A stretch of 64,000 nt of DNA. It comes from CAZHNW01 sp942491575. Its GTDB lineage: Bacteria; Spirochaetota; UBA4802; UBA5550. The notes under the pieces were generated by a model. It had not been told where the DNA came from, searched no databases, and saw only the letters and a list, made by a program, of their open reading frames with translations. This document shows positions 9,107 to 17,409 of this stretch, one piece after another. Numbering within the stretch: position 1 is the first letter of the stretch; every line of letters starts with the position of its first letter. Where the stretch lies: assembly GCA_942491575.1 (NCBI GenBank), contig CALOBT010000025.1:1984001-2048000 (forward strand), in the 5' to 3' direction. A program made the position numbers and the translations under genes.

Positions 9107-9180
9107 AGGTCACTAGCTCAATTAGGTAGAGCATCGGTCTCCAAAACCGAGGGTTGGGGGTTCGATTCCCTCGTGGCCTG
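9107..9180 (+). tRNA. tRNA-Trp (anticodon CCA), integration site of the element
   Basis: A complete cloverleaf: acceptor AGGTCAC with GTGGCCT, anticodon stem TCGGT/ACCGA around loop CTCCAAA presenting CCA, T arm with GTTCGATTC and discriminator G. The next bases are CA rather than a full CCA. The serine recombinase gene on the opposite strand runs into this tRNA and stops inside it at 9122. That is typical of an attachment junction at the 3' end of a tRNA gene. Confidence 0.95.
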
Positions 9181-10759
9181 CATGATTTCCCTTAAACTTT
9201 GAAAGCGAGAGTTCCGACTCTCGCTTTTCATTTGGGGAAACAACAGCAATTATCTCCTTCTGCAACAAGAATGAGAATGGTTTCTTCCAGAGTATCTCTA
9301 CTTCTCCTGTGTCTCGGTTCAGGTATACTCCTGTAGCAACGGTCCTCAACAACTGGATTCGGCCTTCTGGCTCATCTTCTGAGTAAGTCTTGGAAAAGTT
9401 CCGGAGATAATCTATCACTTCTACCACTTTATACTCGTACTTGGAGAGATCATCATCGAGGGTATCCAACTGCTCCTTGAGCCTGATGATATCATTTTTG
9501 ACCTGGTTTATCTCTTTATATAGCATCTCTTTGTCCAACTCTCCATCTCCATACAAATCGAGGAATCTCTGCTTTTTCTGGTCCAGGGAATGAATCTGTT
9601 TCTCTATCTCATGCCTTCTCCTCTGGGTTAAGCTGTTCTTGGAACCGATGGAGGTCTTGAAGACCTTCTTCAAGAACTGAGTGTATTCTTCAGAGTAGCA
9701 GAATCTGGCTACTTCTTTATCAATCATTTCAAGCACTTCTAGTTCCCGAAGTCTTCCCTTCACCTGAACTGATTGACTGCACTTGTGGTCGTAGTAAACG
9801 TATTTATCCTTCACCTTGTATGCGGTTATCATGCTTCCACACACTGAACACTTCATGAACTTGGAGAGAAGGAAGTTCGTACTCTGCTTTCTGTGCCCCC
9901 TGAATCTTTGCTCGATGAATTCAAGTCTTTCTGCAAATCTCTCTTCTGTGATGTAGGCAGGATGCTTTCCTTTGTACTCTACACCTTTGAACCGGTACAC
10001 ACCAGAATAGAAAGGATTCTTCAGGAATTTGTTGATGGACTTTGAAGAGAACCTGTTGCCGTTGTTCGTTCTGTATCCCTTCGCATTCACTATCTCAGCG
10101 ACTTCTACCATGGAATACTCTTTGGAATCATACAGTTCGAATATTTCTCTTATGATATGTTCCTCTTCCTTATTTATGATGAAATTCTTGATGATATCAT
10201 CCCATTTGTAGCCCATGGGAGCTTTGATGGCAACTCCTCTCTTCTCAGCTTTGTTCTTGTGGGATCGCTTTATGGATTGGGATATTTTGTTGGACCAATA
10301 ATTGGCAAGAACCGCTCCAAAGTTTCCCATCAGCATTTCTTCTGCTGTTGAGTCATCATTGAGTATCAAAGACTGCTCAAAGAAGTGAAGCTGAATTCCC
10401 TTCTCTTTTATCAACTTGACTGACCTTCCCCAATCTATGTGGTTTCTGGAGAGTCTATCGTAGTTCTTAAAGATGAGGTTCTTTACTTTGAACTTGAGAG
10501 CCAGTTCAATCATGTAGTTGAAGTCCATTCTGCCATCGTGCCAGGCTGATTCTGTTGTGGCGAATGTGTGGATGAGGTGGAGATCATTGTGCTTTGCGTA
10601 CTCCTCTGCTTCCATCACCTGATCTTCTCTTGAGTTGCCCTTCTCCTGTCTCTCTGATGATACTCTGGCGTATGAGAATGCTATATTGTTCAAATCATGC
10701 CCTTCGGCTATGAGGTTATTCAAGTTCTTCTGAATTATCTGTTCTGCGTTGTCGTTCAT
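9122..10759 (-). CDS. large serine recombinase (integrase of the element)
   Basis: This is a site-specific recombinase of about 545 aa. The resolvase domain begins near residue 20 with FSYARVSSERQEKGNS, where the Ser is the catalytic nucleophile. A Recombinase domain follows (residues about 150-300). A zinc ribbon has CSVCGS and a distal Cys near 320-350, and a coiled-coil-rich C-terminus completes the large serine integrase layout. The last 15-20 residues (GIEPPTLGFGDRCST) are encoded by the complement of tRNA-Trp, so the C-terminus was formed at the attachment junction. I prefer the ATG at 10759, with AGGAGG upstream. It overlaps the 51-aa gene at 10716-10871. Confidence 0.9.
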   Translation of the reverse strand: MNDNAEQIIQKNLNNLIAEGHDLNNIAFSYARVSSERQEKGNSREDQVMEAEEYAKHNDLHLIHTFATTESAWHDGRMDFNYMIELALKFKVKNLIFKNYDRLSRNHIDWGRSVKLIKEKGIQLHFFEQSLILNDDSTAEEMLMGNFGAVLANYWSNKISQSIKRSHKNKAEKRGVAIKAPMGYKWDDIIKNFIINKEEEHIIREIFELYDSKEYSMVEVAEIVNAKGYRTNNGNRFSSKSINKFLKNPFYSGVYRFKGVEYKGKHPAYITEERFAERLEFIEQRFRGHRKQSTNFLLSKFMKCSVCGSMITAYKVKDKYVYYDHKCSQSVQVKGRLRELEVLEMIDKEVARFCYSEEYTQFLKKVFKTSIGSKNSLTQRRRHEIEKQIHSLDQKKQRFLDLYGDGELDKEMLYKEINQVKNDIIRLKEQLDTLDDDLSKYEYKVVEVIDYLRNFSKTYSEDEPEGRIQLLRTVATGVYLNRDTGEVEILWKKPFSFLLQKEIIAVVSPNEKRESELSLSKFKGNHAGHEGIEPPTLGFGDRCST

Positions 10760-10871
10760 CAATTGCTTTTCGCCTCCTTTCATATACTTGGGCAAAATCG
10801 AGAAGAGTTTCTTTGTACTGTCTTAAAGTGATATCATCGATTTCAGTCAAATGTTGCTGTGTCTGGTTCAT
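10716..10871 (-). CDS. small 51-aa protein upstream of the serine recombinase
   Basis: A short frame runs from the ATG at 10871 to a TAA at 10716, overlapping the recombinase start in another frame. The product is charged and predicted helical, with an Arg/Lys-rich second half (YERRRKAIDERQRR). The preceding ribosome site is GAGAGAAG. The overlap suggests translational coupling, and a small recombinase partner or directionality factor is conceivable. I recognise no family. Confidence 0.45.
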   Translation of the reverse strand: MNQTQQHLTEIDDITLRQYKETLLDFAQVYERRRKAIDERQRRTDNSEELE

Positions 10872-11208
10872 GTCTAACTTCTCTCAGGTTCTTTACTCGA
10901 AGAGGTATTCTCTTCTATTAGATTATATCAAAGTGACCTGGAGAAAATGTTAGATATGACTAATTTTCTCATGTTTTGGGTGGGCGTACATCATTTTTTG
11001 GAGAAAAGTGGGGTGAATGCCTGCTTAAGAAAAAACCCATAGTATATGTTTCATATTCCCATAGAGTGAGGAACGAGAGAAACGACAAATCATTTAAGAG
11101 GCTCAAAGTCTGCTTTGGCGCAATGATAGAGCAAAACTTTCTTGCTTTTTTTATTCTAACAATGTTAAGTGGATTTATTTAGCAATTGCCTAATAGGTGT
11201 ATAAATGT
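10872..11208. other. intergenic region between divergent recombinase and sigma operons
   Basis: No convincing gene. The stretch contains short related GGAGAAAA motifs (10942 and 11001 area) and must include the promoters for the recombinase on the minus strand and the sigma operon on the plus strand. Confidence 0.4.
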
Positions 11209-11226
11209 GTCACGGTGTTACGTATG
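11209..11226 (+). promoter_or_regulatory. 18-bp motif upstream of the sigma operon, copy 1
   Basis: GTCACGGTnnnACGTATG occurs here and again at 13199-13216 ahead of the CBASS operon, with 15 of 18 positions identical. The ACGTAT half resembles ECF -10 elements, but the spacing to GTCACGG is too short for a normal -35/-10 pair, so it may be an operator or an extended -10. The ATG at 11224 lies inside the motif. Confidence 0.55.
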
Positions 11227-11904
11227 AATACTAAGAACGTTCCTAAAAATAATGTACAAACCGAAACTGGTTTCGATGTTACTATTGAAAATGATTATGA
11301 ACTGATTGAATTGATGACCTGGCAAGAATCAGAACCGGAGCTTGCGCATACTGCCTTTGGAGAATTTTATAAAAGACATTACAATTTTATTTTTAGTGCT
11401 GCTTATATAAAATTATTAGATACACCAGCATTGTCTTATGCATCAGATATCGCAACAGAAACATTTATTCGGGTTTACGAAAAGGGCGCAATAACTTTTA
11501 AAAATTTTGATATTGACGATTTAAACGATATTAGAGGTCATGTGAGAGTATGGCTTTGTGCTATTGTAAAGAATCTAATTAAGGACCTTTTTCAAGGAAA
11601 AGCTTTTGAAGAAATAGATTTGCCATATGATGAAATAGAAAGAATTTCCAAGGGTGATCCAGAGCCTGTTTCGGAAAATGTCCTAAAGCTTAGAAGAATA
11701 ATTGACAGTGAACTTAATGATCGAGAAAAACATGTGCTTATTATTCATTCAGACTACTATGACCCGGAAAATCCCAATAGACAAATTCCATCTGAGATAC
11801 TTGATGAGATATGCTCCCATTGGAATATAACAAAAGCAAATTTTCGCCAAATAAAAAGTAGGGCTATAAAAAAAATAAAACAACAATGGGAGCGATTGGG
11901 ATAG
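11224..11904 (+). CDS. sigma-70 family (ECF-like) RNA polymerase sigma factor
   Basis: This protein of about 226 aa has a sigma region 2 (AFGEFYKRHYNFIFSAAYI then ASDIATETFIRVYEKG, residues about 45-100). Its C-terminal region 4 has LNDREKHVLIIHSDYY and a helix-turn-helix ending in NITKANFRQIKSRAIKKIKQ. The gene is followed after 48 bp by a 109-aa gene and then by an ImmA/IrrE protease gene. The start is uncertain: no ribosome site is visible and the ATG lies in the shared motif. The likely role is to direct transcription of element genes, including possibly its own operon and the CBASS operon (inference from the shared motif). Confidence 0.8.
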   Translation: MNTKNVPKNNVQTETGFDVTIENDYELIELMTWQESEPELAHTAFGEFYKRHYNFIFSAAYIKLLDTPALSYASDIATETFIRVYEKGAITFKNFDIDDLNDIRGHVRVWLCAIVKNLIKDLFQGKAFEEIDLPYDEIERISKGDPEPVSENVLKLRRIIDSELNDREKHVLIIHSDYYDPENPNRQIPSEILDEICSHWNITKANFRQIKSRAIKKIKQQWERLG

Positions 11905-11952
11905 CATATAATTACCTTTCCAAGTGTTAAATAAAAAGTATGGAGAGAAGGT

Positions 11953-12282
11953 ATGGAAAAAAATAAGAAATTTGAATTCTTGCTTCAACAAGGAATGAAA
12001 GAGAAAGGCTGGATTATTCCTCAAACAATTGAAGATGTTTTTAAATTTGAAAAAGAATTAGCAAAAAATCCAATTGATTTACCACCTGAATTAGCTAATA
12101 CAGATGATATTTTTTCAAGACGTCCACGAGGCAAATTAAACGTTTCATCTCTACCAAAATCTGAAATGGACGCTGATTCGATGTTTGCTCAAGCTGCTCG
12201 AAATGGAAAAGAGATCCCAGAGGATGTTCGAGAAAAAATGAAACAAGACAGATTTAGAACAGAAAAAGACAAAAATGACTAA
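11953..12282 (+). CDS. hypothetical 109-aa protein between sigma factor and protease
   Basis: The product is a charged, soluble, probably helical protein without a signal peptide, Cys motif or obvious HTH. Its middle (SRRPRGKLNVSSLPKSEMDAD, about residues 56-76) looks unstructured. The ribosome site AGAAGG precedes the ATG. Its stop overlaps the protease gene start by 8 bp, so translation is probably coupled. In related regulatory pairs the gene next to an ImmA/IrrE protease encodes its substrate. Here an anti-sigma factor or protease substrate is my inference, not a recognised family. Confidence 0.6.
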   Translation: MEKNKKFEFLLQQGMKEKGWIIPQTIEDVFKFEKELAKNPIDLPPELANTDDIFSRRPRGKLNVSSLPKSEMDADSMFAQAARNGKEIPEDVREKMKQDRFRTEKDKND

Positions 12283-13123
12283 GATTGTTCAAAAATACCT
12301 TCAACAGCAAAGGAAAGATGAATTAAAAGAATTAGCTGATTTTGTTTTAGAGGAATACTGTGACAACCAAATAATAAATATTAACGACCTTTTACAAATT
12401 CTGGATATATCAATTTGCTTTGGAAATTATTCTGATTCATTTGATGGCTTGCTGGAATGTATAAATGACTCCTTCCATATTTACTGCAATTTGGATCGAC
12501 TTCAGAGTAAATATAATCCTCGCACACGATTTACAATTACACATGAATTAGGACATTTTTTTATTCAAGAGCATAGAGACGCTTTATTGTCAGGCAAAAT
12601 GTTAGGTCATTGTTCTTTTTCAGAATATCAATCTAATGATTTAATAGAACAAGAGGCAGATTTTTTTGCTTCTAATTTGTTGTTACCAGAAATTTTATTT
12701 TTAAAATCGGCAAAGAAAAAAAAGAAAGGTTTCGATGCAATTATATCTCTTGCAAATGAATTTAAAGTTTCCATAACAAGTACTGCAATACGATATGTCA
12801 GTTTAAATATCTTACCTTGTATGTTAATCAAATGGTCAAAAGATGGTTATAATTGGAAATGGATTTCAGATGATTTCAGGGCTTTGGGGTATAAAAAAAC
12901 TATTGAAGAATTATCTGAAATTGCTAAAAATTCTGCAACTGATAAAGCCTTAAAATCACAGAAAAAAAATAGTACTTTGGAAATTCATGAATATGGAACG
13001 TCTGTTTCAGCTTGGATTCCGTTTATACCTCCAGATTCACATAAAAACATTATATTGATAGAGCAGGCTGTTTCTATCGGAAAATTTGGAGTATTAACTT
13101 TGGTGTTCCCAGCACCAGACTAA
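12275..13123 (+). CDS. ImmA/IrrE-family metallo-endopeptidase
   Basis: This 282-aa protein has the zinc-protease core ITHELGHFF, with HELGH at residues 90-94. The third ligand lies in EQEADFFASNLLLP near residue 127, the standard ImmA/IrrE layout. Members cleave or displace a regulator after DNA damage or infection signals. In some CBASS loci the homologous CapP cleaves the HTH repressor CapH. Here no HTH repressor is present; a sigma factor and a 109-aa protein take that place. Roughly 140 C-terminal residues may form a sensor domain. Confidence 0.85.
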   Translation: MTKIVQKYLQQQRKDELKELADFVLEEYCDNQIININDLLQILDISICFGNYSDSFDGLLECINDSFHIYCNLDRLQSKYNPRTRFTITHELGHFFIQEHRDALLSGKMLGHCSFSEYQSNDLIEQEADFFASNLLLPEILFLKSAKKKKKGFDAIISLANEFKVSITSTAIRYVSLNILPCMLIKWSKDGYNWKWISDDFRALGYKKTIEELSEIAKNSATDKALKSQKKNSTLEIHEYGTSVSAWIPFIPPDSHKNIILIEQAVSIGKFGVLTLVFPAPD

Positions 13124-13198
13124 ATAGAATTATTTCTCCTCGGTAACTCAAAATAATAATCTTTCCAGGTCAATTGTAATCATTTTTTTGAATTTTTT

Positions 13199-13216
13199 GT
13201 CACGGTTCAACGTATG
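13199..13216 (+). promoter_or_regulatory. 18-bp motif upstream of the CBASS operon, copy 2
   Basis: This is the second copy of GTCACGGTnnnACGTATG, about 200 bp before the effector start in the 289-bp gap between the protease gene and the CBASS operon. It is separated from the start by an AT-rich leader with no other clear signal. Confidence 0.55.
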
Positions 13217-13412
13217 TACTTATGAAGCAGTTAATGTACTGTTTAGATTTTAAATGCAATAAGAGCTGTAATTGATTTATAAAACTATACCGTTGTTCTG
13301 GCAATCCTTCCATCCATTATCAGCAGTATGTTTTTCTTCATGTTATAGCAACAAAATTATCATAAAAAAACAGGCTTCAATATTATTGGAGATATTTATA
13401 GGAGTAATATAT

Positions 13413-14579
13413 ATGAGCAACCCAAAAATTAAAGAAGTCACTCGAAATGTTAAACCAACAGTAGAGAGGGAATTATGGGCTCGTGCTGCAGGTAGATGTC
13501 AATTTAATGGATGTAATAGAGAATTATACAAATCCCCTGTTACTCAAGAGCAGGTGAATATATCTGAAAAAGCACACATATATTCCTTTTCAGAACATGG
13601 ACCTCGTGGATGGGGACCTTTTAGGAGAAATATTAGTGCTATAAATGATATTCATAATTTAATGCTGATGTGTCATGACTGTCATAAAACAATAGACCAA
13701 GACAAAGAAGGGGAAAAGTATTCTGCTTCTTTGCTTCAACAATGGAAAACAGAACATGAAAAACGCATCAATATTGTAACAGGGATAATTCCGAATAAAA
13801 AATCGCATGTTATTACATATAGCAGTAATATTGGCGAACATAAGTCTCATGTTCAAGAAAACGATATCATGCACGCCATGTTCCCTGAAAAATACCCTTT
13901 TTCAAGCGATGCAACATGTTTATCTATGTCTTGCTTTCATGAAGATAAAGATGCAAATTTTTGGATTATTGAATCATCTCATTTAGAGCGTTCATTTAAT
14001 CAAAAAATTGTTCCTTTAATTGAAAGCAGTCCGGTAAAACATATTTCTTTATTTGCTTTAGCTCCAATGCCCCTGCTGATTCAGCTTGGTACTTTGCTAA
14101 CAGACAAGTTGTCCGTTGATACTTATCAACCTATAAGAGAACCGAAAGGTTGGAACTGGCGGGATTTTCCGACTGGTTTTGAATTTGTTATTAAAAAACC
14201 AGAAAGTTATGAAGGTGAACCAGCTCTTGTAATTTCTTTAAGCGATAAAATAAATCATGACCGGATTGCTGAAGTATTAGGTAGCAATATAGCAATATGG
14301 GAGCTTACTGTTCCTGACGGTTTTATAGGCAATGATAATATTAGGTCAAAAGTTCAACTTTCTATGATGAGAGAAATAATACGAAAAATTATGGTTTTAA
14401 TTAAAAACGAGCATGGTTCTTCAACACCTCTTTCCATTTTTCCAGCAATGGCAGTTTCATGCTCAATTGAAATGGGAAGAGCTCGAATGCCTAAAGCAGA
14501 CATGCCTTGGATTGTATATGACCAAAATAATAAGGTAGGAAAATTTATTAAAACATTAACTATAGGAGATATAAAATGA
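13413..14579 (+). CDS. cap5: CBASS effector: HNH endonuclease fused to SAVED domain (Cap5-like)
   Basis: The 388-aa product starts at the ATG at 13413 with AGGAG 8 bp upstream. The N-terminal HNH nuclease has CQFNGC, EKAHIYSFSEHG, NDIHNLMLMCHDCHKTID (residues about 27-95), giving the zinc Cys pairs and the catalytic His. The C-terminal half (about 150-388) is a SAVED domain, seen in HISLFALAPMPLLIQLGTLL and related strands, which binds the cyclic nucleotide signal. Binding activates DNA degradation and abortive infection. The stop overlaps the CD-NTase start (ATGA), so this is the first gene of a coupled operon. Confidence 0.85.
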   Translation: MSNPKIKEVTRNVKPTVERELWARAAGRCQFNGCNRELYKSPVTQEQVNISEKAHIYSFSEHGPRGWGPFRRNISAINDIHNLMLMCHDCHKTIDQDKEGEKYSASLLQQWKTEHEKRINIVTGIIPNKKSHVITYSSNIGEHKSHVQENDIMHAMFPEKYPFSSDATCLSMSCFHEDKDANFWIIESSHLERSFNQKIVPLIESSPVKHISLFALAPMPLLIQLGTLLTDKLSVDTYQPIREPKGWNWRDFPTGFEFVIKKPESYEGEPALVISLSDKINHDRIAEVLGSNIAIWELTVPDGFIGNDNIRSKVQLSMMREIIRKIMVLIKNEHGSSTPLSIFPAMAVSCSIEMGRARMPKADMPWIVYDQNNKVGKFIKTLTIGDIK

Positions 14580-15769
14580 TTACAGTTGAGCACAAAGAAT
14601 CTATTCTTAATAAAATGATACAAGAATTAGAATTGCCAGATTATGCTTATGATAAGGCACGTAAAAGGTATGAGGATATTGGGGATTGGTTTGGCCGAGA
14701 TGATTCAATTCTAAAAGATAATGATCCTCATGTATTCCCTCAAGGCTCTTTTCGTTTAGGAACAGCTATTCGTCCTATAAATGATGCAGAGGATTACGAC
14801 CTTGATTTGGCTTGCAAGCTAAGAAAAGATATCAGCAAAAAGACGCATACTCAAGAGCAATTAAAGATTTTAGTTGGACAGGAACTTGAAGCTTATAAAG
14901 TTGCTCGTGGTATTAAAAATTCATTAGAGGCAAAGCATCGTTGCTGGAGACTTGAATATCAAGATAGTCTCAATTTTCATATGGATATTGTACCTTGTAT
15001 CCCTGCAGATGAGGAGAGACGAAGAAATGTATTTGAGTCTATGCGTAGTTCGGGACTTGATGAACTTGTAGCTAATTCAGCATCAGAAACAACTGTTGCA
15101 ATCACTGATGACCGCCATAATGATTACGATTCTTTATCCCTTAAATGGGATATTAGTAATCCGGAAGGTTATGCAGAATGGTTTGAGTACCGGATGAATC
15201 CAAGACATACAAGGATGCTTTTAGAAAAAGCACAAGTTGATGACGTCCCGTTATTTAAAAGAAAAAGCATTTTGCAACGTTGTGTTCAGCTATTAAAAAG
15301 ACATAGGGATAATTGGAGCAATAATAATCCTGATTCTAAACCTATTTCAATAATTATTACAACGCTAGCAGCCAGGGCCTATAATGGTGAAACAAATATT
15401 GTATTAGCTTTAGAGAATATACTAAACAGTATGGGTAATCTTGTTAACTCTACTAAACCAAAAGTCCCAAATCCTGTCGATCCTATAGAAGATTTTGCTG
15501 ACAAATGGTATAGAGCTGATAGTTTATACTTACGACTTGAAGATAATTTTTTTGCTTGGCTTTTACAGGCTCAAATAGATTTCAAACATCTAACATCAAC
15601 GGATGATGCAGTATTCCTCTCAGAACAAATGGAAGATAAATTTTCATTGAAAGTTGGTTCCTATGAATTAAAGAAATCTCTTGGGATTAGTACAGCAAGT
15701 GTCAGCATCATAACACCACAAACTCATAAGATTCAACGTCGAGAAACTGCAAAGCCTTGGAGAAGATAG
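14576..15769 (+). CDS. CD-NTase (cGAS/DncV-like nucleotidyltransferase), CBASS signal synthase
   Basis: The 397-aa protein has the nucleotidyltransferase signature FPQGSFRLGTAI (Gly57, Ser58) followed by EDYDLDL (Asp75, Asp77) and the third acid Asp137 in FHMDIVP. All three metal-binding acids are intact. It would make a cyclic oligonucleotide upon phage infection that activates the adjacent SAVED effector. The C-terminal tail is ETAKPWRR. In E2-regulated CBASS the enzyme is conjugated through its C-terminus, so this end is worth noting. The exact clade and product cannot be judged from sequence alone. Confidence 0.9.
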   Translation: MITVEHKESILNKMIQELELPDYAYDKARKRYEDIGDWFGRDDSILKDNDPHVFPQGSFRLGTAIRPINDAEDYDLDLACKLRKDISKKTHTQEQLKILVGQELEAYKVARGIKNSLEAKHRCWRLEYQDSLNFHMDIVPCIPADEERRRNVFESMRSSGLDELVANSASETTVAITDDRHNDYDSLSLKWDISNPEGYAEWFEYRMNPRHTRMLLEKAQVDDVPLFKRKSILQRCVQLLKRHRDNWSNNNPDSKPISIIITTLAARAYNGETNIVLALENILNSMGNLVNSTKPKVPNPVDPIEDFADKWYRADSLYLRLEDNFFAWLLQAQIDFKHLTSTDDAVFLSEQMEDKFSLKVGSYELKKSLGISTASVSIITPQTHKIQRRETAKPWRR

Positions 15770-15771
15770 AA

Positions 15772-16434
15772 ATGTCGAATAGATTGTTAGACGACATAAG
15801 TCAGTTTTTAGATAAATATCCCAGGATGTCAATTGTTCCATTTAGTGATAAAGGGATATATATACGAGGAATATTTAATTTTAAAGCAATAGTGGAGGAA
15901 GAAGAGGAAATTGAAGATAGTTATAAGTTAGAAATTATCATTCCTGATAAATTTCCACGAGCTTTACCGGTAATAAAAGAAATTGGAAATAAGATACCGA
16001 AAACTGAAGATTTTCATATCAATGAGGATGATGAGTCATTTTGCCTTGGTTCACCATATAGATTGTTAATAAAACTATCCAATTCACCTTCTTTGATTGA
16101 TTTTATAAATCAATGTTTAATACCTTATCTTTATGCTGTTTCATTTAAATTGAAAAATGGCGGGAAATTTATTTTAGGTGAATTAGACCATGGGAACAAA
16201 GGGATTTTTGAAGATTACTGTGATTTATTCGGTTTATCTGGTCACAATCAAGTCATCCAAGTAATTGAATTATTAAGCGTAAAGAAACGAGTAGCGAATA
16301 AAAGACCGTGCCCTTGTGGATGCGGTAAACGTCTAGGAGCCTGCCCATTTCATAAAAAATTAAATGAATTAAGAAAAATGGCACCTGTAGCATGGTTTAA
16401 AGCCCATGCTAAAAATGACTGGACTAAAATGTAA
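15772..16434 (+). CDS. cap2: E2-like protein of type II-short CBASS with C-terminal SEC-C zinc motif
   Basis: The 220-aa protein has an E2/UBC-like core: strand-rich residues 25-75, then FHINEDDESFCLGSP near residue 80-95, where the Cys is the candidate catalytic residue. It ends with CPCGCGKRLGACPFH (about 180-195), a SEC-C type zinc motif. Stand-alone E2 proteins without an E1 fusion define the type II-short CBASS layout and prime the CD-NTase. I chose the ATG at 15772, two bases after the CD-NTase stop and with GGAGAAG upstream, over the overlapping ATG at 15757. The name cap2 is used by analogy. Confidence 0.75.
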   Translation: MSNRLLDDISQFLDKYPRMSIVPFSDKGIYIRGIFNFKAIVEEEEEIEDSYKLEIIIPDKFPRALPVIKEIGNKIPKTEDFHINEDDESFCLGSPYRLLIKLSNSPSLIDFINQCLIPYLYAVSFKLKNGGKFILGELDHGNKGIFEDYCDLFGLSGHNQVIQVIELLSVKKRVANKRPCPCGCGKRLGACPFHKKLNELRKMAPVAWFKAHAKNDWTKM

Positions 16435-16491
16435 ATGCGGTACTATAATTTTAGACTTTTGAATTTTTATTCATATTTTAAACCGATTCAT

Positions 16492-17157
16492 TTAGCGATA
16501 TTCTTCAAGAACAACCCGAAGCCGTTTCTCCACTTCATCTCCAAGCAGTTGCACCAGTTCATCCAGTTCACTTGAATTCCTTTCTTCTTCCACTTCTTTC
16601 TCTACCATAATCTGGGGAGACAATTCTTTCAGCTTCTTCAGGATCTTCTTCTCATTAAATTTCACACAATATTTAGCTGGGTATTGATAAAACTCAGTGT
16701 AAGCTGAAATCAAAGCATCTCTATCCAGGACTATCTTCTTTTCTGTGTCATCAAGGAGTATATCAGTGTTGTCAAACACTCGAAGGAACATCAAATCATC
16801 AGTGCAAAACTCCTCTCCCCTTTTGATTCCCAATATCCCCACCGCCTTGAATACAGCCTCCCACTCCCACCAGTTGATCAAACAAGTACCCTTGCAAAAC
16901 CTCTTCTTGTTACAATTGACAACTTCGGAGAACATCTCAAAATCAAGAATCTCATCACCATCAATAGAAAGCTCTGTCCTCTTGACTGCCTTCACTTCAT
17001 TGAATAGCGTTGTAAAATTCTTAGCAAGAACACCAGTCTTGACCCTCATCATGCCATCTCCATCAACTATGCCTCCCATCTTAGTAGACAAAGACAGAGC
17101 CTTCTTTATGGAAGCAGCAGAACTCTTTGAATTGAACCGCAGTATCACATTTTTCAT
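16492..17157 (-). CDS. hypothetical protein, last gene of a three-gene operon
   Basis: The 221-aa product has no signal peptide or membrane segment. The N-terminal about 110 residues look beta-rich (MKNVILRFNSKSSAASI). The C-terminus is strongly acidic and helical (VEKEVEEERNSSELDELV), a probable coiled coil. Cys residues in NCNKKRFCKGTC near residue 82-90 could bind metal. It overlaps the upstream gene by 4 bp (ATGA type), so all three genes form one operon that faces the CBASS operon. The function is unknown. Confidence 0.65.
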   Translation of the reverse strand: MKNVILRFNSKSSAASIKKALSLSTKMGGIVDGDGMMRVKTGVLAKNFTTLFNEVKAVKRTELSIDGDEILDFEMFSEVVNCNKKRFCKGTCLINWWEWEAVFKAVGILGIKRGEEFCTDDLMFLRVFDNTDILLDDTEKKIVLDRDALISAYTEFYQYPAKYCVKFNEKKILKKLKELSPQIMVEKEVEEERNSSELDELVQLLGDEVEKRLRVVLEEYR

Positions 17158-17408
17158 TGCTCCTCCTTCTTCTCTTTCAATCTCTTCAATGTCTCCTCAT
17201 CAAGCTTCAAAGGCCGAAGCCCTTTCATCAAATCATCAACTTGAAGACTTGCCTTGTTTACTACATTCTCAAAGGCTGAGAACTCCTGCCGGCTCAACAT
17301 GTCCTGTTTTAGAAGACCATAAATGGCGTAACTCAAAATAATGAAAGCACCTCTTATCTCATCAAGAGTATCCTCTACTTTCTCACTGTTGAATACAAAT
17401 CCTTCCAT
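17154..17408 (-). CDS. hypothetical 84-aa helical protein
   Basis: A short acidic, probably all-helical protein with a Lys/Glu-rich C-terminus (LDEETLKRLKEKKEEQ). It is separated by 1 bp from the DUF6573-like gene upstream and overlaps the 221-aa gene downstream by 4 bp. I recognise no family; it is kept because of tight operon packing. Confidence 0.6.
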   Translation of the reverse strand: MEGFVFNSEKVEDTLDEIRGAFIILSYAIYGLLKQDMLSRQEFSAFENVVNKASLQVDDLMKGLRPLKLDEETLKRLKEKKEEQ

Positions 17409-17409
17409 T

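Noticed and set aside
10976..11182. Open frame of 68 codons before the sigma gene
   Set aside because: No ribosome site, and it covers the putative promoter region of the sigma operon.
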